This document shows positions 22,726 to 35,626 of a DNA stretch of 64,000 nt, one piece after another. Position numbers and translations under genes: made by a program. Origin of the DNA: Rotaria socialis. Its lineage: Eukaryota; Rotifera; Eurotatoria; Philodinida; Philodinidae. The notes under the pieces are model-generated. The model did not search any database. It saw nothing but the letters and a program-made list of their open reading frames with translations, and was not told the DNA's origin. Position 1 is the first letter of the stretch; every line of letters starts with the position of its first letter. The stretch spans positions 30,394 to 94,393 of the forward strand of contig CAJNYU010003308.1 of assembly GCA_905331475.1 (NCBI GenBank), read 5' to 3'.

Positions 22726-25254
22726 TCAATAATAATTCATATTTTTTACCGCATATTTATTAGCCGGTGGTTGTCTAAACCAAAGATATTCGTTATAAGC
22801 GGTTTCATTATTTGATAAATAATTTAAATAATCCGCTAATTCTTTCACTGTTTTATAATCATAAATATTAATATATGAATGATTGGGTGCAAATCGCGTA
22901 TAATCAGGTTTTCCATCACGGCTAGCAACAATCGGTACAGCTGTTGACGATAAGCCATCAATTAATTTTTCTGTGACATAATCTTCACAATTGGAATTTT
23001 CAATCGATATAACAAATTTGTAGGATGCATATAATTCAGAATTGGATTGTGCACGTGCTTGTGCTTCAACTGATTTCCCATTATTAAGACAGCCACCAAA
23101 CGAATCAATACGCATATGTGCCATCAATTGTCGAACAATTGATTGGCGACCATTATAAGCGTTACTTTATAGACAAAACAAAAATTCAATAGATAGCAAG
23201 ATAAAAAAAAAGAAAATTATTTCATCTCCTACCAATTCGATATAATCCATATGATTGATGCTGATTTAACTTTTTTTGAAAATGGTACTCGAACAGGTGC
23301 AAATAATTTATCAAGATATGATTTCAAATCAAAATAGGTAGCTGGCTCAGGATATGAACGTTCTAAATTATACCACATTGGAAAATCAATTTCATGCCAA
23401 TCATGACCACCAGATGAATGTACTTCACTTTCAAGTACATATACAGTTGAATACTGTTGTCGTTGATCAGAACGTTCTAGTTTCGGTAAATTATTTGATG
23501 GCATATGAATGGAATGATATGAAATAAGATTCGCTTCTTTTAAACGTGATTGATCATCTGTCCAACGAACAGTTAATGTTAATAAACGCATGCATCGTTC
23601 AATTAGAATCGAACGAAGAGCATCGTTTGTTAATGTATTAAATTTTGCTACGCATTGATCACGATTTATATGAGAAAAATCACCTAAACAGAAAAAGAAA
23701 ATTTAATTGATTTTTAAGAATGAAATTCTTTCCAAGAATTTTCAGTTATTTCCAATAGCAGACTATAGAAGAACTAGATGTTATTTGAGTTGCACTCGTG
23801 TACAAAATGCGATGCGAAGCAAAACTTCGGATCTTCACGAAAAATCTTCAATTCAGAGAAATCTTGAATACTTTTTAGTTAGCCATGATGTAATTCATCA
23901 CTCTGAAAACTCTATTTTTACTTAGCGATGCATTCTTAAGGATTGATTAATTATCTCAATGATTCATTATCTAAGATCAGCTGTAAAAGAATAGACTATA
24001 GTGTGGCTAATATATGTTGATGACGTCATTTTAACTATCTTGAATCAAATTTCTTTCATTTTTGTCATTTTGGAACCACATTTGTGAGTGAACGGAATAT
24101 CAGATTAAAGAATAGAAAGAATATGTCAGAAGTTCGATCTCGATACTTTCATCTCCCGTTTCAATGATTTTTCTATGATTTTTCGGTACTCGAGAGATCA
24201 TCGGGTCACAAGATGACGAAAAAGATGCGTACGTCGAGAAAGCAAAAGCAAAAGGAAACACGCGACGGACTACATAAATGCAATGCTTCGTATTGCATTA
24301 AAAACTTCCGCTTCGCATCGCATTAATAAATCAATTAAAATGCTTAACAGTAGCTGTGCAAAATCACATTTTCGAACACATGGTGCCTCATTGTAAGTAT
24401 ATACCGATGTCAAGGTTAATTTACTAAAAAACGGATCGCTTAACTATTTGCACTAGACTTAGGCTTTATTTTGCCACTGATATAGTGATTTCAAAGTTCT
24501 TATTCTTTACGATCGACATCAAGAAAATAATGTAATCTATGATAACCGACGAAGAAACAATATAATGCCTCTGAAAATTTCCTATGATTAATTAAGACCG
24601 AAAATTGTAGTTCTTTCATCGCAAAAGTTCACTGAAACAGTTAGAATCTCGTTTCGATCAAATGATATTCAATATATTTTAGAAGACTACACCGTACAAC
24701 ACTAAAACTATATTTTAATACTATATAATGAACCATTAGTAAAAATCTGCTTTAAAATTAGAGAAAGATTTAAAATCAATATTTTCTTTTTGGAACCTTT
24801 TACTTTTCCTCACAATAAAGAAACCTGTCGAAAATGTAAATATTTCTTTCGTTTATATTCATTTGATTCAGTGATACAAATATAGCTGATGCCACGTGGT
24901 ACACACCATATATATGTGTATAGAACTAAGTGACATTGAATTTATGTTAGATAACATTAACTTACATTTAATCGGATCTTGTTCTCGAAAGATATGTTGA
25001 TGACCAGTCCAATCCAATACAAGAAATTCATTACTATTTTTCAAATTATTCGCTTTTGATAATGGTTGATTGACTAGCGCATCGCCTTTTTCAATAACAG
25101 GAAAAACATTATTTGAGTATTTATGTTGACTTTGATGTTGGTGAGTGTTTTGAGTGTTGTCATGATGAAAATAGAGTTGACCGAGTATATAAATATTAAG
25201 TAGAATAACACCAACTATCAAATATAATACCAAACACTTGAGGCTCGTTCGCAT
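22726..25254 (-). CDS. Alpha-1,3-fucosyltransferase (GT10)
   Basis: Exons 25254-24966, 23683-23233 and 23164-22726 give 392 residues with matching phases and GT-AG introns (the first intron is about 1.3 kb). Residues about 9-30 (LVLYLIVGVILLNIYILG) are an uncleaved signal anchor, so it is a type II Golgi protein with a Gln/His-rich stem. The catalytic part carries the GT10 hallmarks: HSSGGHDW, WIISNCNAYNGR, where the Ser-Asn-Cys-Asn sequence spans the second splice site, and FVISIENSNCEDYVTEKL for GDP-fucose binding. Family function: transfer of fucose from GDP-fucose to GlcNAc of glycans in the Golgi. Length and motif order are normal for the family, and no lesion is seen. The exact linkage (alpha-1,3 Lewis-type versus core) cannot be told. 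Confidence 0.85.
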
Positions 25255-26554
25255 CGGAAGATTCTATGGATATAGTTAGTCTTCCCATATTGCTCGAAAT
25301 CGAATCTCCATTAAGATCTAGAATAAGATCAAAAGCAACGAGATAGACGAACATACAAACAGTTATCTATTAATTCTAAATCAATAACAAACAAAACAAC
25401 ATTGATTATTACTTACTTGTTCATTTGTCAACATCTCGATTCATTTTACATCTTTCATTTCTATGGCCCTTACAATGTGTCGTCTTATTATTTCTCTTGT
25501 TCTTTTCTCCTATCTATCTGATTCTTCTTTTTTTACGAATGAGCATTGTTCTACTGATGAAGTACTTGACCGTTTATTTTTATACTTCTTTGCTTTTCTT
25601 TGTTTCTCCGTCCTATGCTCGCTTACTTCAAAGGGACTAGCTTTCTTTATTAGTAGAGACTCATACAGATGACAGATTTTTCTCATGTAGAAAATTTTCT
25701 TTCCTGAATAGACGAGCAAAAGAAAAGAAAATTCTTCGTATAGCTTATGCTATTAAAACAAATTTCTATTGATAAGAAAAAGAAATTATGTTGGTCGAAA
25801 TTTTTCTAGATCGTAGCATAAATCCATCAGTTTTCTTCATTAATGTAATAAATCAAAAGGAAATAAGAAGCTTTACAAAGAAAAGTAATTTCTCGTTTGA
25901 ATTATTTCAATAGAATTAGTCATGCAAATATGAAGGATAAAAGCTTATAGATTTTTGTTTTCGTTAAAGAAACTATTACGGTTTGAATAAAACGTCTAGT
26001 GGGATTATAAATATTTTATAAAAAATTAATCGTAATCGATGGAAATATAAGATTTTAATTTTCAATATACATTTTTTAATCTATTAGAAGAAATGTAACA
26101 TATATTGTAAAAATCGAATCAATAAAACTGTGCATTTATCATCAGCGAAAAACAAAATACAGCTGAATAAGACCATTATTCTTCTAAACATAAGATACGT
26201 GTTTGTTGATAGTAGCTTCAAATACAATCGACACAAATAAAATAAAAACGCCCTACTTTTTTTGTCTTTAACAAATATATATGGTAATTTAATTTTAGTA
26301 TCTACTTTATTCATTCAATACTTTCCTACCAATTAGAATACAGATTTGACTGTAAGATATAAGGTTGTACTAGAAGAATTTTCTATTGACAGCTGCGAAT
26401 AAACCAACAAGGAAAAAAGTGTATTTTATTCCTATCGTTAGTGACATCTGTTTGATAATATAATTCGTAAATTATTCTTAGTCATCGATTTTGACACAAA
26501 AACAAAACGAGTGAAGTGAGACGTGTGATAAGAATAATCTTTTCTGAAACATAA
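25255..26554. other. Intergenic between divergent genes
   Basis: Contains overlapping hydrophobic frames near 25425-25720 on both strands that look like AT-rich chance. It presumably houses the promoters of the fucosyltransferase (left) and cystinosin (right) genes. No specific element recognised. Confidence 0.4.
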
Positions 26555-28399
26555 ATGGAATCGATGCATAGAAAAAACATTCTTCTACTAATTTTTACAT
26601 TTTTTCTTACTTTTCATCGCTCAGGTGAGATTGATTTTCTGTCGATTTTAAATTTCTCTAGTTTTTTTTCTGTATTCATAGACAGTGAGGAATTAACTGC
26701 GAATAATCATGAATTACTATTTAATCCTGCTAGTTTAACTGTTTCTGTTGGCCGTAATGCATCAACTACAATTCAATTAGTGTAAGACAAAAATTAATCA
26801 TAAGAATTTCATTATTCTTTTGAAATTAATAGATCAGAACAAGATGAGTCCATTCACATCTCCTTTGTTTATGGTGAAGATCGGTCTCACTCGACAGATT
26901 ATATTAAACCACTTGCGTCTATTGATTTCCGTGGACATTCTTCTCGTATGGAAATGGTTTTAATAATAACAGGTCTTCGTCCCGGTCATGTTATTGTTGG
27001 TTGTAATGTAACACCTGCATTTAATACAAATTTAACGGACCGAGATTTCCTTCTAATTAATATTGCACTTAGTGCTAAACTTGATCGAATTATTAATATA
27101 ATCGGTTGGCTTTCTTTTGCTACATGGTCTTTTTCATTTTATCCACAAATAGTACTGAATTTTCGCCGACAAAGGTAAAGAAAAAAAATAAATTATTCTA
27201 GCGAAAAACAAACAATCAAATGCGTTTTTTAGTGTTGTTGGACTTAGTTTTGATTTTCTGGCTTTAAATATGTTTGGATATTTTTGTTATTCAGTATCTA
27301 ATATTGGCTTTTATTCATGGAAGAGTGTTCAAGTATGTTTATTCAGTTTGAAGATCCATGTTCCAAATAATAAGAAAAAAACGTTTCTGAACTTTCATTT
27401 TCCCTTCGAGATTTTTCGATATATACCATTGCGGATCGAACGTTGTATTCAATGATTCTAACTACTCATTTGACTTTCCATATTAGTGAAGACCAAATTG
27501 GTTGAATACTAATATTTCAATTCTTATACAGCGATAGCAACTAAAAGTTTGATCCTTTACATTTTACAACATATTATATCATGTAGAATAAATTTTGTGT
27601 GAATAAAAAACTTTCATCACCTTCTTTCAGAATGATAATAAGTTTAATCTCTCATGCAAGAATTCCTCATTATAGATAATTGACATAAAAGTCACGATAT
27701 AGTAAATCAGATAGGAACAGCTCGACTATCAGATAAATAAAATTTCTTTTTTTTGTAGGATGCCTATGTGAAAATACATCCACACGGTGTTATACCTGTT
27801 TTACTTAACGATGTTGTATTTGGTTTACATGGTTTTATAGCATCATTTCTTACTATTTTTCAATGTGTTCTTTTTCAAGTATGTTTAATTCCTTCAATAC
27901 TGAACTCATCGAAAAATCTTCTTTCTAGCATTCTGGACAACAAGTTTCATACGCAGCATCGATATTATTATTCTTATTAATTTTACTTTTATCGATAACA
28001 ACAATTTTAACATCGGTGAATCATATGAATTTACTTCTATTAATGTATTTCTATTCATATGTTAAATTAGCAGTATGTGCTATAAAATACATTCCACAAG
28101 TTCTAATGAATCGTCGACGTAAGTCAACTGAAGGATGGTCTATTGGAAATGTTATATTTGATTTTCTTGGCGGGATACTAAGTTTAATACAAATGTGTTT
28201 ATTTGCTATTAATTATAATGATTGGTTATCATTATTTGGTTCAATAACCAAGTTTGGTCTTGCTATTGTTTCAATTACATTTGATATTGTATTTATTGTA
28301 CAACATTATGTTCTCTATAAGAATCGTGAACATAAACCCGATGGATATCAAGTACTGGATAATAATGAAGAAACTACAGCAGTTACAGTCAATAGTTGA
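26555..28399 (+). CDS. CTNS: Cystinosin, lysosomal cystine transporter
   Basis: Six exons (26555-26624, 26682-26781, 26833-27174, 27233-27332, 27759-27878, 27929-28399) give 400 residues with consistent phases. A cleavable signal peptide (residues 1-23) is followed by a glycosylated luminal domain with NAST, NVTP and NLTD sequons, then seven membrane segments with two PQ-loops: SFSFYPQIVLNF and AIKYIPQVLMNRRRKST. The C-terminal tail has GYQVL, which fits the GYxx-hydrophobic lysosomal sorting signal (GYDQL in the human protein, from memory). Role: proton-coupled export of cystine from lysosomes. Length is close to vertebrate cystinosin (367). An AATAAA signal follows near 28519. No lesion seen. 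Confidence 0.93.
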
Positions 28400-29228
28400 G
28401 ATCTGATTTTTATATATTTTATAACTTTTATCTATTTTTCATGTACAGAATACATGTATACTCATATCTTTGCAAAATACTTTTTCAACACTTATTTTAT
28501 TAAAAGAAAGTGATGTCAAATAAAGATTTTTGTGCTAAAACTTTGAAATATATATGCATCGACTTTGTTCAGTTTGGTAGAGAAATGCAGCGTTACATAT
28601 AGAAAATGATTTATTCTCTTCATGACGATAATAAATAGGCCGAAAGTCTTATCTAGTTTGTAGTATCACATTAAAATTTTGACTGCATATATATATATAT
28701 ATATATGTATGTATTTGGTAGCATCTAAATCATCATTTAATAGAAAAATTAATCTCAATAATTCTCTGGCATAAGTCTTCTAGAACCGATATAAACATGT
28801 CTAAGGAATCTGTGTTACCGTATGACGTTGGATATGAAATTGAGTGCTAGTATTTTTTCATTAAGCGGTGGAATTTCAATCTTGATATGCTGTATAAATA
28901 TACTGAAAAACCTGTTTAATTTATATTCTAAACTTCTACATTTTTGTGATAGTCAACAAATTTTTTATCTCTGATTTATAATACTACATTTTAGATTTTT
29001 CATAACAATTATAATCAATCAATCATATTATACTAAATAGTATTCTTTTTGAATTTCATATTTACAACAGAATGCGGTTGTGATCATTATTATATAATAT
29101 ATAACAACAGAAAGAGAAACATGAATGGTAGATGATATTCAACCAATCAAATATTTTTTAGAATTCCATAAACTTTGATGAGTCATCTGTCGGATGCTTT
29201 ATTTATATGATTTGAGCTTTTAAATAAA
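28400..29228. other. Intergenic with AT microsatellite
   Basis: Contains the cystinosin 3' region, a TA dinucleotide run at about 28686-28707 and no gene. Confidence 0.5.
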
Positions 29229-30334
29229 ATGTGTGACGACAATGTTGTCGCAGGAGAATCAGGATCACAACAACCCAATATGACTTCACCATCGCCCAAA
29301 GATAAACCAGCTGAAATTGCAGCAAAAAAACGTGGAAAAAAAAGCAAAGCCAAGGTAAATATTTTGAATAAAAAATATTTTTTCATCTAAGCAAAAAACT
29401 AAATTTATTTAGACTTCTGCTGGACTCACTTCGGCTGCAGATAAAGACGTCTCGGAGTTGCTCACTGAGGATGAAGATGAGACCCACACAGACTGCACTA
29501 CTGGTCAAGTTGGAACATCGACTGAACCAGGAATAAATTCGCCGTCTGCATTAGATAATTCATCATCATTATCACCAATTTCACCTAAAACAAATTCACT
29601 GTGCTGGAATTTGTTTGTCATTGTAGGCGTATTCGTTCTCATTATAGGCATACTTGCCGGATTTTGTTGCGTGACAAATAAAGACTCGGATACATATCAC
29701 AATGGTGATGATTGGCGTGAGAAAGTTGATCCTGAGAATGTACTCTCATCAGGTCAAAGAAGTACAATATGTGCTTCGTTAAGACCAATTCTCGATAAAT
29801 CTTTCAAAACCGAAGAAGATAGTGTATCTACTCTATTAATTTTATCATCGAATGAAAAATATGCTGCAGATCTAGCTCGATGTATCCTAGCATTAGTCAA
29901 TACTGACAAGCATAAAGATAAGGTTAATATATTTATCAGTTAGTTGAAATTGAAATTTTAATTAATCATTTCAGGTATCGACTGAAATCAATCTTCCATC
30001 GTATCTTGGTGATAAAATTCGATTAGACACAAATATGAAGTCTTTACTTCAGACGGGTGATACGATACGAGCTCTCCTGTTACGTCATATTGATAATACC
30101 TTATCAAATGATGGATTCGAACAACTTCGTCTTTTATTTGCTTATTGTGATGGTGAAAATCCTGTGATTTCAAATCGATTGATAATTATGACAGCAACAA
30201 GTCTAGATGAAAGTGAATTGCGTGAAAAATTCAAAATACATTGGCCACAAGAACATGATTTTGTTGATGCGCTTATGGCTCGTATTAGTGGACACACACT
30301 GTTTGTTGAAAACGATCAAAAATCTATTTGTTGA
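29229..30334 (+). CDS. LAP1/LULL1-like torsin activator
   Basis: Exons 29229-29354, 29413-29922 and 29975-30334 give 331 residues, all phase 0. The N-terminal about 100 residues are charged and Ser/Thr-rich with a basic KKRGKKSK patch. Residues about 105-129 (LFVIVGVFVLIIGILAGFCC) are one membrane span. The rest is a luminal domain like the C-terminal domain of torsin-interacting proteins: a helix ILDKSF, strand LLILSS, LRLLFAYCDGENP, and DALMARISGHTLFV near the end, with a terminal Cys. In animals LAP1 (nuclear envelope) or LULL1 (ER) activates the Torsin AAA+ ATPase from the lumen via an arginine finger. I did not locate that Arg with confidence. Which of the two it represents cannot be decided. 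Confidence 0.7.
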
Positions 30335-33300
30335 TTTAATTGTTAATTATTTTCAAAACTGTCCGATAGTTTTTTTCTTGCATTCACTAAAACCAAAAGA
30401 TCAGAGGGTATGCCATACAATAAATAATTCTTTCTTAAGAATAGACATAAAAATAACACTAGGTATAGAAAAGAAACGCATGAGTTTCATCAATCATCGA
30501 ACAGTATTGATTTCTTTGAGTTTTAGTAATTTCAGAAATGATTTATGACAACTGAATGAAGTCTAGAAAATTTTCACGGCAAATACTGTTCACTGAGTCC
30601 TACTCTCCCTGAAATCACGATAAAACTATTGAGGCTAAGATAGATGAGATTGATCGTTCGCCGAACGACAAAGTTTTAGTTAACCTGCGAACTTCCTTTT
30701 AACAGTTCCGACACGAGCTGTCGCAAACAACTTGATATTTGTATTAGGAAAAGCAATTTTATGGCTAAGGTAAACAATGACTTTACGCTAACGTAGACGA
30801 TAATCACATTCGAAGAGCATAACAAAGTCAAGTAAATCGTAACATCGAATCTTTGTACATTAAAAGAAAGATCTATCGCATAGTAAAAGAAATTAAAGAA
30901 AATGCCGATGAACTGTTCTCTATTGAATCATCAATGATACAATTTGTGTATGAACTTCGTATCGTGATTTTTACGAGAAGAAAACTATTAGATAATTTTC
31001 TACATGAGCAATTTTTCATGTAGACGATAGACTTTCGAAGATTTTCCACTATATACGTTCAAATGCACAAGTTGATTCTATAGATTTGACTAGATAATAA
31101 TCTGTGAACGAAATTTTCGGCCTCTAAACATACTGTTTTGCTTTTTTGTAAAGAATTCTATCAATGAACACTAGACATCAGTTTTATCTCCCATAAAAAC
31201 TAGTAGAAAAAAAAATAGATCATATACTATTTCCTCGTATAAACGACGAAAGAAATGTGTCGTTCATTTTAAAATTCAATATTGATGAAGTTCTTCTCAT
31301 TGAGTAGGCAACGAAAAGCAAACAAAAAATTTCTAAAACATAATAAAATTAAGATAGTCGACGAGTAAATATGAGGCCATTATAACATAAACTTTCGTTG
31401 ACTTAAAACAATTTATCACTATCATACTTTTTGTATCAATTTACTAATTTGCTTGATGACACCAAGCATACGGCTGGGTGATCAGTGTCATTATCTAACA
31501 TTGTCCATATGTTTATTGTTTATATATTTGTCAATTTATTGTGATGAAAACATACACATTGACGTATTAGGACAAATGTTTTAGCAATGACTTTGTTTTA
31601 ACCAGATTTGTAGCATTTTTTTTCGATCATCGATTATTTTCAGTCATGAGACAAGGAAAAGTATAGAACAAGTTCCAATGGGATTTGATTTTATGCTGAA
31701 TCATAACTCTATATTTCCCTTTCATTTGTTGCGATCGTCGGTCATTTTGTATTTTTATGCAAATGTTGTTTTTTCGATATTTTCCTTATGTTCATGTCAT
31801 TGTAGCAAGGAAAAAGGAACACGAAAGATCCGACAACATGATGTTGTTAACTCTAATTAACCGTGCTCTCGTTTCATCGATGAAAAACGAGAGATAGATG
31901 CAAGAGAGACAGAGAAAGAAAGGGATCGAGCGATCCATGTATCAATCAATCATGATCATAATCAGATAAAGTACATTTGTTCGTGCTTCAACTATCATTG
32001 AAGAAATAATAATTGTTCTATAGAAGCATACTATCATATATTATAACGTTAATCGTGTCCTGCTCAAAATACAGGTGAGTTTTCAATATAAATTATATAA
32101 CTGTTTTATGTGCAAAAGAATTTTCTTTTCCTCAAGAGAAAATAGTAGACGGATGTTTCTCGTCTAATAAACCCCATAGAATTTATTATACAATAGAAAT
32201 AGTAAAAAATATTGTAGAATTTTGAGAATAGTGATCGTTACGGAGACAATTATTATTTTTTCCTTGGTAAACATTATGAATATTTCATGTCATTTTGCAT
32301 TTGTAAGTAATATATAGAAATAGAATATAATTGTATCTTTTTATGATTGAAACAATCGAATTTGTTGAAAAAAATAGATGAATTCAATCATAGTTAAATA
32401 GAATGTTTTTCTATTTATTTAACTTACAGAATAAGAATAGCAGAAACTATTTTTTTTGACATCTATTTTGAATAAAAGATTGTCTAAAAATTTTGCATTC
32501 GTATTCTATACATCGACAGCAAACGTCTTCGGGGAAATACGAATAAACTCTTGCGCTTACCTATTACTAAATATTATAATGAGAAAGTTTCAGATCGATT
32601 GCTTTTCCTGTCAATGAGAAACTGTAACAACACTATCATGCCCTAATCTATCAATTATTTAATTATTCGAGCTGATAAAATACGAGAAAAAATGTTGAAC
32701 AAAGTATTAACTCCAGAGGCTGCTTATCAGATAGATGCCAAAACAAAAAAGTATTTCCATGTTAAACATATTTCCATATATCTGTTGCACGTCGATAGAA
32801 GAAATATTAATGTTACACTCAGTTTCAATGATGTGTAATTTTGAGGTATGTCTAAAGGTTACTGTCGAAAAGAAATAACTTCTAATTTATCAATAGTAAA
32901 ATTCAAAAAAGCAATAGAATATTCGCGATAATCATTGTTCGAACACTTATTTTTATTAGGGAAATTACGAGCGTGGGTGTGCACGAATGAAAACGATTCC
33001 AGAAAAGTGATCTTTTGAATTCTTGTGAATGTTGAACTTTGAGGGGAAAAGAATTCATTCATTTTCATTTTCCCGAGAAACTATCATAGTGATGTTGATG
33101 ATTCCTCTAAAGATTAAGAATTCCCAATTGCTCACCTTTTGGAGATTGCTGATTGAAGAATATTTAACTTGCGTTATTTTCAAAAAAATTCCTTTCTCTC
33201 TTATTAATCTAAATTTATCATATAAATAAATAATTTTTTCTTGGTTCTACCTTTTTCCCGATCTCTATGATATTCTTCGCTTTTATGTACTAATGAACAC

Positions 33301-33410
33301 CACAACTAGAGCCAATAGTCTTGTCTTAGAAAATTTTAAAAGCTGTGAGAAATATGTGTTATTGTTCATATGTATTTATTAAAAAAATTCACTTTTCAGT
33401 GTTCGATTAT
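30335..33410. other. Intergenic, no gene seen
   Basis: About 3 kb of AT-rich sequence. Frames at 31678-31860 and 32859-33229 lack codon-like composition or splice context. Upstream of the stomatin-like gene an acceptor-like TTTTCAG lies just before its ATG, so a non-coding 5' exon may exist here. Confidence 0.45.
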
Positions 33411-34602
33411 ATGGGTCCGTCTCGACGAGCTTCTGCAAGTGCAATAACCACTATCAGTGAAAACGATGAACAAGCACCATTTTCAGGAGCCGTAATGCCA
33501 ACATTTTCAACACCACCACGTGCCGGTCGAAAGTCATCGATAGCTGCTATATTTGATGATCGTCGACGCGATGAAAGCGCTTTAAGATTCGCACGACCAA
33601 ATTTGCGTCATTTATGGGCTAAATATGATGTTCCATATATTATTGGTGAAGATGTTTCTGCTCCAAATCATACATTATGTGAATTATTATTAATTCTATG
33701 TTCATGGTGTCTTGTTGTACTATTTTTTCCATTTTCAATCGCTATTATATTAAAAATTGTCCAAGAATATGAACGTGCTGTTATATTTCGTTTAGGCCGT
33801 TTAACTACTAGTTCAGCACGTGGTCCTGGCATGTGTTTTACTTTACCATGTGTTGATACATTACATCTTATTGATATGCGCACAGTTTCATTTGATGTTC
33901 CACCACAAGAAGTTTTAACACGTGATAGTGTGACAGTTGCTGTTGATGCTGTTGTTTATTATCGTGTATTTAATCCGACTGTATCGGTTGCTAATGTTGA
34001 ACATGCTCAGGAATCAACACGTCTTTTAGCGCAAACATCATTGAGAAATGTTCTTGGTACACGGCTTCTATCGGAGTTATTGTCTGATCGTGGTTCTGTA
34101 TCCAATGCAATGCGTGAATGTTTAGATGAAGCAGCAGACAGTTGGGGTATTAAAGTTGAAAGAGTCGAAATCAAGGATGTACGTCTACCAAAAATGTTAC
34201 AACGTATTATGGCTGCTGAAGCTGAAGCTGCGCGTGAAGCGCGCGCAAAAGTAGTTCATCAATATTATTTTATGTAGTAGGATTCTAATTGTTGCTTTCT
34301 AGATTATTGCTAGTGAAGGTGAATTTAAAGCGTCACGTGCATTGAAAGAGGCAGCTGATACACTCGCACAATCTCCATATGCATTGCAATTACGTTATTT
34401 ACAAACATTAAATGGTATTGCAACAGAACAAAATTCAACTATTGTATTCCCAGTACCACTTGATATTTTTTCATTGTTTCAAAATAGTGAATTAGCTTTT
34501 AAACCACCACCACCACCAACAACAGCATCGAACACAGTGGATCAATTCGCTGCAAAAGAAATGCTAATGCCAGCGACATTATTAACAACAACAAATATGT
34601 AG
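33411..34602 (+). CDS. Stomatin/podocin-like SPFH protein
   Basis: Exons 33411-34250 and 34303-34602 (52-bp intron) give 379 residues. I chose the ATG at 33411 because an acceptor-like TTTTCAG lies just upstream; a longer frame from 33345 is possible. The Ser/Arg-rich cytosolic N-terminus is followed by one hydrophobic hairpin (about residues 88-112) containing a Pro in LVVLFFPFSIAI, as needed for the stomatin hairpin. The band-7/SPFH domain has YERAVIFRLGRL, GPGMCFTLPCVD, RTVSFDVPPQEVLTRDSVTV and VERVEIKDVRLP. The C-terminal region has the oligomerisation helix (AAEAEAAREARAK) and SPYALQLRYLQTLN. Family role: oligomeric membrane scaffold that organises lipid microdomains and regulates channels. 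Podocin versus stomatin cannot be separated by eye, though the long N-terminus favours a podocin/MEC-2-like member. Confidence 0.88.
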
Positions 34603-35626
34603 AAGTGTTTCTTGTCGTTTCTACGTATTTTAACAGACTAATTACGTAAAATTTCTTTACTTTTTGTCGTTTTGAAGGATAGATTATATATTTAAGTTAC
34701 AGCAAAGAACAAAGAAATGATTCAGGTTTTATATAAATGATTGATCGATGAATAACTTAATGGAATTACAGCATTTTCATTTTGATTGTATTTCGTTTTA
34801 TAGCTACTATTACATTCGTTTTGCCTAGAAATTTAATAATTTATCATAAAATGTCTTATTTTTAACTTGACATGTCAAAATCGGCCATAAAAAAACATTA
34901 GACATCTGTCTCGATCTATGAAATTGATAAATTGCAATAACATGCATAAAAAAAAGGAAATTGAAGGACATCATCACATATACACATGTTATTTACCGTG
35001 AAAGGACGTACCCATTATTCAATTCTCTCTCAAATTTTGTTCCGTGTAGCAATAAATGAATTATCAGTATCTGATATGCATTCTCATCTGAATGAATTTG
35101 AAAAAATAAAGTATTGGACTGTAAAGCAGTTGCATTGAAAATTTCTGGTTTTAAAGTTACATTTTTCTTTTTTTTCCAATATTTATCTATTGTATTGAGT
35201 TTAAAAAAATATTGTATATTATTGTATGCTGCATTATTATGTACAATCATTATGGAATACATATTATTATTTCAATTATGCATTTTGACTCAAGGTTACT
35301 ATTCAAAAATAACGATTTGACTGATTCTGTAATTGCTTTTTCCATACAGTATCGAGTACACATACTCTCTTAGCTATATGCGTGTCTGTTGTTTTATAAT
35401 TACGATAGTGTAGAGCTCAAGTTGTTATGCTGAATAGCTACCAGTTTCGTTGCTCATTGTTTAAATTGCAATTTCTTCGCGTCTTCTTCACAACAAAATA
35501 ACCATGAATAAACAATCACCAAAACAATTATTTAACTACGTATAATTTACACGACATAAAAAATTTCTCTTTGCCATAAACGTGAACCAAGTCTCAACGA
35601 GATTTTTAAATAGAAACATATTCTCA
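34603..35626. other. Intergenic upstream of the TIR cluster
   Basis: AT-rich; no gene seen. The coding frame of gene A extends upstream without an ATG from 35627 to 35582, so its true start may be further 5' or in an unseen exon. Confidence 0.4.

Noticed and set aside
25425-25719. Overlapping hydrophobic frames on both strands
   Set aside because: T-rich DNA gives Phe/Leu/Ser-rich chance frames; no splice context or conserved motif.
31678-31860. 60-codon frame in the 30.3-33.4 kb spacer
   Set aside because: Short, Phe-rich, no splice sites or domain; looks like chance in AT-rich DNA.
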